From the NCBI GenBank assembly GCA_902362805.1, contig CABIXY010000003.1, forward strand, positions 281,140 to 345,139: a DNA stretch of 64,000 nt, given 5' to 3'. Positions 16,411 to 24,018 of the stretch are shown piece by piece. The notes beneath the pieces were generated by a model, which was not told the origin of the DNA, did not search any database, and saw only the letters and a list, made by a program, of their open reading frames with translations. Every line of letters starts with the position of its first letter. The stretch's first letter is position 1. The position numbers and the translations under genes are program-made. Source of the stretch: Eubacteriaceae bacterium (lineage in GTDB: Bacteria; Bacillota; Clostridia; Peptostreptococcales; Anaerovoracaceae).

Positions 16411-17820
16411 ATGACGATACATGAATTTATTGAAAGAAACAGAGAGGCGATGATTGCTGATGTCGCAGAACTGATAAATATTCCTACCGTTTTTTCTGAG
16501 GATGGAGGCAGCAATCAGCCCTTTGGAAAAGAGGTGGACAGAGGTCTGCGATGGATTCTGCAGCGGGCGGAAGACCTTGGCATGAAAACTCGCAACTTCG
16601 ACGGTTATGCAGGGGAGATTACTATCGGTGATGGACCGTTCATGATCGGCGTTTTGGCTCATGAGGACGTAGTGCCGGCTGGGGAAGGCTGGGATACGGA
16701 TCCTTTTGATAGCGTTGTAAAGGAGGGGAAAATTTATGGCAGAGGCAGTGGAGATGACAAAGGACCGCTGATCAGCAGTCTTTACGCCATGAAATATCTG
16801 ATGGATGAGGGCAGGATTCCTGCCGGGACTAGTCTGCGTTTGATCGTAGGTACCAACGAAGAGGAGCGCTGGGGCGGTATCAACTATTATACCAGCCATG
16901 TGGAAAGACTTCCTGACTATTCCATCGTTCCTGACGGATACTTTCCGCTGATTTTCTGCGAAAAAGGTCTTGTCGATTTTGATATAAATATATCGTTATT
17001 TGACGATAAGAATGCAGATATCAGAGTTGCGGGGCTTTATGGCGGCAGCGGCAGAAATGTGGTTGCCGGAAAAGCCGGCTGTGTATTGCAGTGCCACAAT
17101 GCCGATCCGACAGAAATCGCTGCAGAATTGAATGAATTTGAAGGTATCACGGCCGAATGTGGCGACGATGAGATTATCGTCATGGCCCAGGGAAAGAGCA
17201 CCCACGCCATGTCCCCGGAAAAAGGGCTCAATGCTATCAGCCTGCTGATGTTGGGGCTGAGCAGAATTAAATGCACATTGTCAATAGACGATTTTGTTGA
17301 AAAATACAATCGATACATCGGTATGGATTGGAACGCTGAGAAGTTCGGCTGCGGTTTTGAAGACCAGTTATCGGGGAAAACGACGTTTAACATAGGGGTA
17401 CTGCGCTGTGAAGACAGAGACGTGGTATTGGAAGCCAATCTGCGTTATCCTGCTTCTATGGAAAAAGAGACTGTGGTAGGTGCCATTGAGATGACCTGCA
17501 GCCGGGCAGGATTTTTCTACAAGGAGAAAGATTTCCTGCCGCCCGTCTATACGGAACCGGACTCGGATTTTGTTGTCAAGCTGATGGAAGTGTACCGCAA
17601 GGTGACTGGGGATCAGGAACACGAAGCCTTTGCCATCGGCGGTGCAACTTATGCCAGAGCCATTCCCAAGGCAGTGGCATTTGGACCGCTGTTCCCTTAC
17701 GAAGAGGAACTGGCCCACGAGGCCAATGAGTTTCTTGCAATCGACAGCCTGGAGAAGATGACCTGGATCTTTGCAGAGGGGCTGGAAGCACTGCTGGGAA
17801 TGGGGGTAAATAAACGCTGA
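16411..17820 (+). CDS. M20-family dipeptidase (PepV/Sapep type)
   Basis: A 469-residue zinc peptidase of family M20. The metal and catalytic motifs are AHEDVVPAGEGWDTDPF (His and Asp), IYGRGSGDDKGPLISSLYAM (bridging Asp), and GTNEEERWGG (general base Glu followed by metal Glu), with a late His in ELAHEANEF. Its length and the inserted dimerisation or lid domain match PepV/Sapep dipeptidases, cytoplasmic enzymes that cleave dipeptides. Start ATG at 16411 has GAGGAGGA upstream; earlier in-frame ATGs lack a ribosome site. Divergent from the M29-like gene. Confidence 0.88.
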   Translation: MTIHEFIERNREAMIADVAELINIPTVFSEDGGSNQPFGKEVDRGLRWILQRAEDLGMKTRNFDGYAGEITIGDGPFMIGVLAHEDVVPAGEGWDTDPFDSVVKEGKIYGRGSGDDKGPLISSLYAMKYLMDEGRIPAGTSLRLIVGTNEEERWGGINYYTSHVERLPDYSIVPDGYFPLIFCEKGLVDFDINISLFDDKNADIRVAGLYGGSGRNVVAGKAGCVLQCHNADPTEIAAELNEFEGITAECGDDEIIVMAQGKSTHAMSPEKGLNAISLLMLGLSRIKCTLSIDDFVEKYNRYIGMDWNAEKFGCGFEDQLSGKTTFNIGVLRCEDRDVVLEANLRYPASMEKETVVGAIEMTCSRAGFFYKEKDFLPPVYTEPDSDFVVKLMEVYRKVTGDQEHEAFAIGGATYARAIPKAVAFGPLFPYEEELAHEANEFLAIDSLEKMTWIFAEGLEALLGMGVNKR

Positions 17821-17842
17821 GATTGGAGCGCTGACTTGCTAT

Positions 17843-18041
17843 CCCTGTCATTTTACCCGTCATTTGTCAAAAAAACCCTCAAAACACCTAACAGTTCCCG
17901 TATTGCAAAGGGGGCAGCCTTTATTGCGATGGCTGTAACCGTTGAAACTTCGTTGTCAATTGCCGTCCTGCCACCGAATAGAAGGAAATTGTTAGGTGTT
18001 TTCATCAAAAAAGACGCAAATGACAGGTAAAATAGACAGCC
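17843..18041. repeat. About 200-bp imperfect palindrome (MITE-like)
   Basis: The gap before bioY is an inverted repeat. Left-arm blocks ATTTTACC, GTCATTTG and AAAACACCTAACA (17847-17893) recur in reverse complement as TGTTAGGTGTTTT (17990-18002), CAAATGAC and GGTAAAAT (to 18033). The arms are about 50 bases and enclose about 95. No protein is recognisable inside. Blocks in the arms resemble those of the larger palindromes at 20810-21097 and 57319-57610. Confidence 0.6.
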
Positions 18042-18100
18042 GGCATGGCAGAATCGCCGATTTTGTCGGGCATAATTGTCACCTTTTGAATAAAAATGGG

Positions 18101-18129
18101 TTGACGAAAGAAAAGCGCTGGTGTATACT
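18101..18129 (+). promoter_or_regulatory. Sigma-A promoter of bioY
   Basis: TTGACG (18101-18106), a 17-base spacer, and TATACT (18124-18129), 33 bases before the bioY start. No BirA-type operator (long TTGTAAAC-like dyad) was seen. Confidence 0.7.
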
Positions 18130-18161
18130 TTCTCTAACAAAAGAAAAGCGGGGAAGTATCT

Positions 18162-18716
18162 ATGACGACGATAACGACAAAACGAAATAAAACTTATGAT
18201 ATGGTATGTATTGCTATTTTTGCAGTGCTGATGGCGGTCTGCTCCTGGATTGCTGTTCCTACGACGGTACCCTTCACCATGCAGACCTTCGGTCTATTTT
18301 TGACGGTCGGCGTGCTGGGCGGCAAACGAGGCACTTTGGCAATTTTGATTTTCATTCTCCTGGGAGCAGTGGGGATACCGGTCTTTTCTGGTTTTACAGG
18401 AGGCCTTGGGATTCTCTTTGGAACCACAGGCGGTTACATCATTGGATTTATCTTTTCCGGTCTTGTCATGTGGGCCATGGAGAAGCTGATCGGAAGAAAA
18501 ACATGGGCCCTGGCTTTGGCCATGGTCTTAGCCATGATCGTCTACTTCACCTTTGGTACGGCTTGGTTTATGGCAGTTTATGGGAGAACCGTCGGTCCGA
18601 TTGGCCTCTCCGCCGTGTTGGGATGGTGCGTCCTGCCCTTTGTTATCCCTGACATCCTCAAGATGATGCTCGCTCTGATGCTCAGCGGCAGGCTCAGCAA
18701 AATCATAGAAAGATAA
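18162..18716 (+). CDS. bioY: Biotin transporter substrate-binding subunit BioY
   Basis: A 184-residue membrane protein with about six hydrophobic segments. BioY marks are VPFTMQTFGLFLTVGVLGGKRGTLA (first 20 residues of that stretch are diagnostic), LLGAVGIPVFSGFTGG and GPTGGY-like GTTGGYIIGF. It is the substrate-capture S component for biotin in ECF transporters; the energising ATPases and EcfT are not here and are probably shared from elsewhere. It stands alone as a single gene. The nearby methyltransferases do not use biotin, so no functional link with them is implied. Confidence 0.92.
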   Translation: MTTITTKRNKTYDMVCIAIFAVLMAVCSWIAVPTTVPFTMQTFGLFLTVGVLGGKRGTLAILIFILLGAVGIPVFSGFTGGLGILFGTTGGYIIGFIFSGLVMWAMEKLIGRKTWALALAMVLAMIVYFTFGTAWFMAVYGRTVGPIGLSAVLGWCVLPFVIPDILKMMLALMLSGRLSKIIER

Positions 18717-18759
18717 TCGTAGGCGGTGTCTTTCCGTCGTTCAATGCTGCCATGCCAGC

Positions 18760-20526
18760 TCAAAGTTCGTATTTCTTGATTTTTCGATATAAGGTTGCCA
18801 GACTGATTCCCAAGAACTCGGCAATCTGTCTCTTAGCCTCCAGTGACGCTCCATTGGTCTGCAGGAGGCTTTTTATCTTCTCTCTTTCGGACATCTGCTC
18901 TATAGAACCGGCCGTCGTCTGCGGCGTGTGCTGAGAAAGCCACCTGGGCAGACTGGCTGCGTTGATCAAGCCGCCATCAAAGGTATAGTTGATGGCGTAT
19001 TCTACCGCATTCTCCAATTCCCTGATATTCCCAGGCCAGTCATATTGATAAAGCAGATCCAGGGCATCCTCTGAAAGCCCCGTAATTTCACGATTTAAAA
19101 CCTGCGCATATTTGCCGCAGAGAAAATGGATTAACAGGGGGAGGTCCTCTTTGCGCTCTCGTAGGGGCGGAATGGTCATAGGAATGACATTGAGCCGGTA
19201 GAACAGATCTTCTCGGAAAGTGCCAGTCTTTATCTTTGCACTGAGGTCTTGATTGGTGGCAGCGATGACCCGCACGTCCACGGGAATTTCCCTGGCGCTG
19301 CCGATGTGCTGTACGGTTTTCTCCTGCAGGACTCTCAGCACCTTGACCTGTAAATTCAGCGGCATATCACCGATTTCGTCGAGAAAAATCGTCCCGCCCT
19401 GGGCCATTTCAAAAACGCCGGGTTTGCCGGAGGCTTTTGCTCCCGTAAAGGAACCTCCCTCATAGCCGAAGAGTTCGCTTTCTAAAAGAGCGTCGGGAAT
19501 GGCACCGCAATTGATGGGGATAAAGGGATTGTCACTGCGCAGGCTGGCATTGTGAATCGCTCTGGCAAAGAGTTCTTTGCCGGTGCCGCTTTCACCGGTA
19601 ATCAGAACCGTGGATGGGCTCTTTGCGATGGCGCTGGCGGCAGATTTGACATCCCGCATGACGCGGCTCTGTCCGATGATGTTTGAGAACGAAGCTGCAT
19701 CGTCTCCCCGAAGAAGGCGGTGTGCGATACGAAAGAGGCTCTCATCGGTGTTGAATGACTCCACTGCACCTAGCAATTTCTCTTCTTTTTTAACCAAGGT
19801 GACGTTGGAAATCAGATGGAGGGGGCTGCCGTCTGCGGACTGATATTCTGTGCTCTTCTCAAAGATCGAGGTCTTTTTTTCCAGAGCGTCAACGAGCAGG
19901 GAGCCGGGAATGACCTCCGCAATCTGTCTTCCCAAAGCGTCGTCACTGGCGATACCCAGCTTTTTTTCTGCCGTCTCATTCAAACAGGTGATGATTCCTT
20001 CCGTATTACAGGCGATGATGCCTTCGTGGACAGAAGAAATGATGGTCTTCAGATATTCGTTGGTGCTGCTGAGTTCCTCTCTGATGATCAGCTCCTGAAT
20101 CTTTGCAGCCAGTATTTCGGCCATTTTGCTGGTGAACTTCATGAAGGCGTAGCTGTTGTCCATGATGTTGCTGCGCTGTTCTTCATTAAAAGCTACCAGG
20201 CTGATCATGCCATAGCAGGTGCCGCGAAGAAGGATCGGATAATAAAGGCCGGCTTTATAGAAGCAGCAGTCTTTTTCCGTACACTCCGCGCAGAGCTGGT
20301 TCTGACCGGGATCGGAGAGAAGCAGCGCACGCTTTGTCTCAAATACCTGTCTGGTAATCTTTGAGTTGGTGTTGTTCCATTCCATGACAGGAGCTTCGAA
20401 TACCAGGCAAGTTGCGCCTGTCACCTGCCAGCTGTCATCGACGATTTCGGTCTCTACGTGAAGTGCCTCGGAAATGACCTCTGCAAACTGCTGCACTTCC
20501 GTCTGAATCTGTTCTAAGTAACTCAC
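18760..20526 (-). CDS. Sigma-54-dependent activator (PAS / AAA+ / Fis HTH)
   Basis: A 588-residue enhancer-binding protein. Residues 1-150 form a sensor region of GAF-like character with several Cys residues (LCAECTEKDCCFY), 150-260 a PAS domain (SVHEGIIACNTEGIITCLNE), 270-510 the AAA+ ATPase (GESGTGKELFARAIH Walker A, GGTIFLDEIGDM Walker B), and the last 45 residues a Fis-type HTH. The sigma-54 contact loop reads GSFTGA instead of the standard GAFTGA. It is divergent from the methylamine operon, whose promoter is a sigma-54 type, so it is almost certainly that operon's activator. The Cys-rich sensor may bind a metal, a cluster or a corrinoid-related signal; this is inference. GTG at 20526 has AGGTGG eight bases upstream. 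Confidence 0.9.
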   Translation of the reverse strand: MSYLEQIQTEVQQFAEVISEALHVETEIVDDSWQVTGATCLVFEAPVMEWNNTNSKITRQVFETKRALLLSDPGQNQLCAECTEKDCCFYKAGLYYPILLRGTCYGMISLVAFNEEQRSNIMDNSYAFMKFTSKMAEILAAKIQELIIREELSSTNEYLKTIISSVHEGIIACNTEGIITCLNETAEKKLGIASDDALGRQIAEVIPGSLLVDALEKKTSIFEKSTEYQSADGSPLHLISNVTLVKKEEKLLGAVESFNTDESLFRIAHRLLRGDDAASFSNIIGQSRVMRDVKSAASAIAKSPSTVLITGESGTGKELFARAIHNASLRSDNPFIPINCGAIPDALLESELFGYEGGSFTGAKASGKPGVFEMAQGGTIFLDEIGDMPLNLQVKVLRVLQEKTVQHIGSAREIPVDVRVIAATNQDLSAKIKTGTFREDLFYRLNVIPMTIPPLRERKEDLPLLIHFLCGKYAQVLNREITGLSEDALDLLYQYDWPGNIRELENAVEYAINYTFDGGLINAASLPRWLSQHTPQTTAGSIEQMSEREKIKSLLQTNGASLEAKRQIAEFLGISLATLYRKIKKYEL

Positions 20527-20544
20527 CTGCGATACCACCTTTCG

Positions 20545-20666
20545 TGAGAAATTTGAGAATAGTTCTCAAATGTGAGAAACTATTTGTATTACACACATTA
20601 TACAACATCTGACAGCAAAAGGATAGAGAATGATTCTCAAATCTGAGAATTGCTTTAGTTTGAGAA
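20545..20666. promoter_or_regulatory. Array of TGAGAA sites (probable enhancer of the sigma-54 activator)
   Basis: TGAGAA half-sites occur at 20545, 20554, 20573, 20644 and 20661, with two dyads: a 19-base palindrome TTTGAGAATAGTTCTCAAA (20552-20570) and GAGAATGATTCTC (20626-20638). They lie 30 to 150 bases upstream of the sigma-54 promoter and just before the activator gene, the expected place for upstream activating sites and autoregulation. Confidence 0.75.
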
Positions 20667-20692
20667 TGGGCTATGGGCTCGCTTTCCTCCTT

Positions 20693-20708
20693 TGGCACAG
20701 TTCTTGCT
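20693..20708 (+). promoter_or_regulatory. Sigma-54 (-24/-12) promoter of the methylamine operon
   Basis: TGGCACAGTTCTTGCT matches the consensus TGGCAC-N5-TTGCW exactly. Transcription would start near 20720, leaving a leader of about 430 bases before mtbB. Confidence 0.88.
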
Positions 20709-20729
20709 GCTATATGATGGTATACGAAG

Positions 20730-20770
20730 TGCAAAATCAGAATCTTTGATTCCGTCATTTTTGCATTTTT
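20730..20770 (+). terminator. Terminator-like hairpin right after the sigma-54 start
   Basis: TGCAAAAT pairs with ATTTTTGCA (one bulged T), enclosing AGAATC-TTT-GATTCC and the unpaired GTC; TTTTTATAG follows. It lies within the first 50 bases of the predicted transcript, so it could act as an attenuator. The same architecture occurs at 49110-49144 with different outer-stem bases. Confidence 0.55.
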
Positions 20771-20809
20771 ATAGCAGAACACTGCAAAGGGAAGGGTCTT
20801 GCAGCATGG

Positions 20810-21097
20810 CCACGATGTTTTTATGTTTTTGGAGGTTTTTTGATGATTTGACATAAAATTCAGGGCGTAGAAACGCCAAAGGCGGCAGCCTGGAGTAGGA
20901 AAAGTCACATTGAGCCATGGCAAGGAGCAAAATACAGCGCAGGGTTACTTTTGTGCCATTTGGGACAATGGTTTGGGGCGTGCAGAGATGCAAAAAAATA
21001 ACCAGAAGTGCCATCCCAGGCTTACTTCGGTTTCATTTGCGGATACTCATTATGTCAAACAGGATCAAATGTTCTCAAAAACACAAAAACATCGTGG
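20810..21097. repeat. 288-bp imperfect palindromic element in the mtbB leader
   Basis: The 25-base left end (20810-20834, CCACGATGTTTTT then TGTTTTTGGAG) reappears in reverse complement at 21074-21097 (CTCAAAAACAC then AAAAACATCGTGG) with one substitution and one indel. Weaker matches continue inward (TTTGACATAA, AGCCTGG). An element of almost equal size with similar ends is at 57319-57610. No protein is recognised. Confidence 0.6.
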
Positions 21098-21154
21098 AGC
21101 AGAATATTCGCCTGCGGCTCTTTGGACAGAATGCTATAGATTGGAGGGAGTTAT

Positions 21155-22567
21155 ATGAGTGAAAAGCAAGGTTATTTCACCCGCATGGGTGACGGCAGCG
21201 GGCTTTATATGACGGCGGAAGAGATTCGCTGTGACATAGAAGCAGGGATTCACGATGCGATGCGGCGCGGTAAAATTGACGGATTGACAGAGGCGGAAAA
21301 AAATCATCTCTTTGATATTATCGTCATGGACGGCAACGTGGTAGGCGTGACCCGGGGTCAGGAGGTGGTTTCTACCTCAGATTCCGGCTGCTTCAAGCTG
21401 AACTATCAGGCCCACGTACCTATGGACCGCTCAACAGCAGTGCTGATTAACGAGAGAGTTCTCGGGTTGGATTCGGTGGATATTGGCAATATCGATTACA
21501 GTTATAAAACAGTAAAACCGATTCTTCATGATGAAGCTAAGGTCATGGAAATCGCCCAGTCTCAGGCAGTTATTCCGGTGCTTTATGGAGGCATGCCGGA
21601 CTTGGGCAGATATACCAAGCCGGATGGTCCAGTGGATAACTGGTCGGAGCTTTTGCCCATGGGCAAGATCGACGAGGCAAAGGCGGCACAGGAAGAGGCG
21701 GTGGAACATGCGGTAAAGGATATGGTCTATATTGCCAAAGGCATGGCAGCGGCAGGCGCTGATGGTATGAATCTGGATACCAGCGGTGCATCAGGAGATG
21801 CGGACTTTTTGGCTGCGCTGAAAGCCATAGAAGCCATCAAAGCGGAGCACCCTGACTTCGGCATCGAAATCGGCATGGCCGGGGAGTTTGTCATGGGTAT
21901 GCACGGCGGACTGAAATACGATGGTGTCAGGCTGGCCGGACTGTATCCGCACAAGCAGGTGAAGCTGGCAGAAAAGGCTGGCGCCAATATCTTCGGGCCG
22001 GTGGTCAACACCAACTGCAACAAATCTTTTGCCTGGAATATTGCCAGAGCAGTGACCTTCATCAAAGCCTGCTCGGAGGCGGCGGAAATTCCCGTTCACG
22101 TCAACGTAGGCATGGGGGTTGGCGGAACACCGATGGCTTACGTGCCGCCAACTGATGTGGTATCAAAGGCCGCCAAAGCCATGGCGGAGATTGCCAAAAT
22201 CGACGGATTGTAGATAGGCTCAGGCGATCCATTTGGAAACGATGCAACACAGGAAATTGCTGTCTGTATGGGCGGTATCCGCAGCGCCGGAGATCTGGTA
22301 CTGAGGATGCAGCTGGCAAAGAGCATGCGGCTGGCAGAGGCGAAATCCTACGTTGCAGAAAAACTAGGTGTCAATGTAACAGATCTGGCGGACTGCTCCG
22401 TGATGAGAGAGCTGAGAGAGGAAATGGGGTTAGGATACTCCATGCCTGCTGACGGTGCTGCAAAAGGGATACAGGCAAAGTTTCGCATTGCAGGCCTTCT
22501 CGGCATCAAAATCAACTCTGTAGAGCAGTTTAAGCAGAAAGCAGGATTGGAGGCAGGGAAAAAGTGA
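21155..22567 (+). CDS. mtbB: Dimethylamine:corrinoid methyltransferase with in-frame TAG (pyrrolysine)
   Basis: Read through one TAG (22211-22213) the gene encodes 470 residues, the normal MtbB length. The sequence follows MtbB throughout: RMGDGSGLYMTAEEI at the start, IDYSYKTVKPI, DTSGASGDADF, GPVVNTNCNKSFAWN, then KIDGL-(TAG)-IGSGDPFG, the exact context of pyrrolysine in archaeal MtbB (DGI-Pyl-IG.GDP). After the TAG the homology continues through GGIRSAGDLV and VAEKLGV to the end. MtbB moves a methyl group from dimethylamine to the Co(I) of a corrinoid protein, with pyrrolysine activating the amine. Start ATG 21155 follows TTGGAGGGAG. The stop TGA overlaps the next start (GTGA). No mtbC corrinoid gene is nearby. 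Confidence 0.95.
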
Positions 22568-24018
22568 GTTTTACATTTAGCAAAGAAAGACGTGGCTATC
22601 ACATCCTGGACGATGCAGGTGTCCTGGCCATTCACGATGCAACTATGAAACTGATGGGAGAATACGGCGTGCGGATCTTTGGCCAGGAGGCCAAGGAACT
22701 CTATCGGAAGGCGGGCTGCGACGTGGACGCGGGCAGCCATATGGTCAAATTTCCCAGAGATTTGGTGGAGTGGGCCATCGAGGTGACACCGGGTACCTTT
22801 ACCATGTGCGGAAGGGAACCGAAGGATGATTTTGTCCTCGGAGACGGAACTGTTTCTTTTACCAGTTTCGGCACCGGACTGCAGATGTTCGATATCGAAA
22901 CAGGGGAGGTCAGAGAGACCAAGACGGAGGACCTTGAGAACTTTGCCCGCTTCTGTGACGCGATTCCGGAGATTAACGCCTTCACCACAGCGGTTGCAGC
23001 CCAGGACGCGCCGGGACCGCTGAAGGATTTTTATGAAGCGGAAGCCATCTTTAAGAATACGACAAAGCACGCGATTTTAGATGCTGAAAACGGGCACAAT
23101 GCCAGAGCCATCATCGACATGGGAATTGCCATTGCGGGAAGTGCACAGGCGCTGCGGGAGCGGCCTTTTTTCACCCTCTGCATGTGTCCCAACAGCCCTC
23201 TGGAAATTCACGATGGTGCTTCTCAGGTCATCATCGAGACGGCAAAGGCGGGACTGCCGATCAGTATTCTCTCCATGGGACTGGCGGGCGGAACGACGCC
23301 GGCAACCCTGGCGGGAACCTTTGTCGTGACTAACGCGGAGATTTTGGCAGGAATCGTGCTGACACAGCTGGTACACGAAGGAAACCCCGTCATCTACGGC
23401 AGTTCCACCACGGTCATGGACATGAGACGTGCCACTTCCCCGGTGGGCGCTCCAGAACACGGTATGTTCGGTGCCATGGTGGCGGAGATGGGAAAATACT
23501 ACGACGTCGTGACCAAAGTAGGCGGAACGTAGGCGGACAGCAAAGTCATGGATGTACAGATCGGCCACGAGAAGACTTTGACCGGACTGATGCCGGTACT
23601 GGCAGGGGTGGACCTGGTCTATGGCCTGGGCATGATCGATATGGGCATGGCCATCAGTTACGAACAGTTCCTCATGGATGCAGAGTTTGTGCGCATGTTC
23701 AAGAGAACAGAAAAGAAAGCCATGGTGGATGAAGATGCTCTGGCGCTAGAGGTGATCGAGGCTGTAGGACCGGCTGGTAATTACCTGAGCCAGAGACACA
23801 CTTTGAAACATATGAGAGATGAGATTTCTACCACCACTCTGATCGACAGACAGATGCGCGAGAAATGGGAGAAAGATGGTGCGAAGGATATGCCTGCGCG
23901 AGCCAGGGCGCTCGCTAAGGACATTCTGGCAAACCATCAGCCAATCCCTCTGCCAGAAGATGTGCAGGATAAGTTGCGGGCGATGATAGAACGCGAAGGA
24001 GAACTGTTATGCAGATAG
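22564..24018 (+). CDS. mttB: Trimethylamine:corrinoid methyltransferase with in-frame TAG (pyrrolysine)
   Basis: Through a TAG at 23530-23532 the gene encodes 484 residues, like MttB. The upstream part has the MttB signature (GYHILDDAGVLAIHDATMKLM, TFGTGLQMFD-like SFGTGLQMFDIETGEVR, YEAEAIFKNTTKH), and the break occurs in KVGGT-(TAG)-ADSKVMD, the known pyrrolysine site; MttB sequence then continues (GLMPVLAGVDLVYGLGMID). Pyrrolysine makes the adduct with trimethylamine for methyl transfer to Co(I). The gene starts with GTG inside the mtbB stop, so translation is coupled. It ends at another TAG (24016-24018), overlapping the next start, meaning the same codon is a sense codon and a stop in one gene. 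Confidence 0.95.

Noticed and set aside
17836..18140. Open frames across the gap before bioY on both strands
   Set aside because: They follow the palindromic repeat and mirror each other; no protein family recognised.
20700..21154. tRNA-Pyl (pylT) in the mtb leader
   Set aside because: No cloverleaf with a CUA anticodon and no CCA-type acceptor could be found; the leader holds a hairpin and a large palindrome instead.
22268..22567. Separate small gene after mtbB
   Set aside because: It is the in-phase continuation of mtbB behind the TAG at 22211; homology runs across the codon and no ribosome site is present.
23548..24018. Separate 156-residue gene after mttB
   Set aside because: It is the C-terminal part of mttB behind the pyrrolysine TAG, in the same frame with continuous family similarity.
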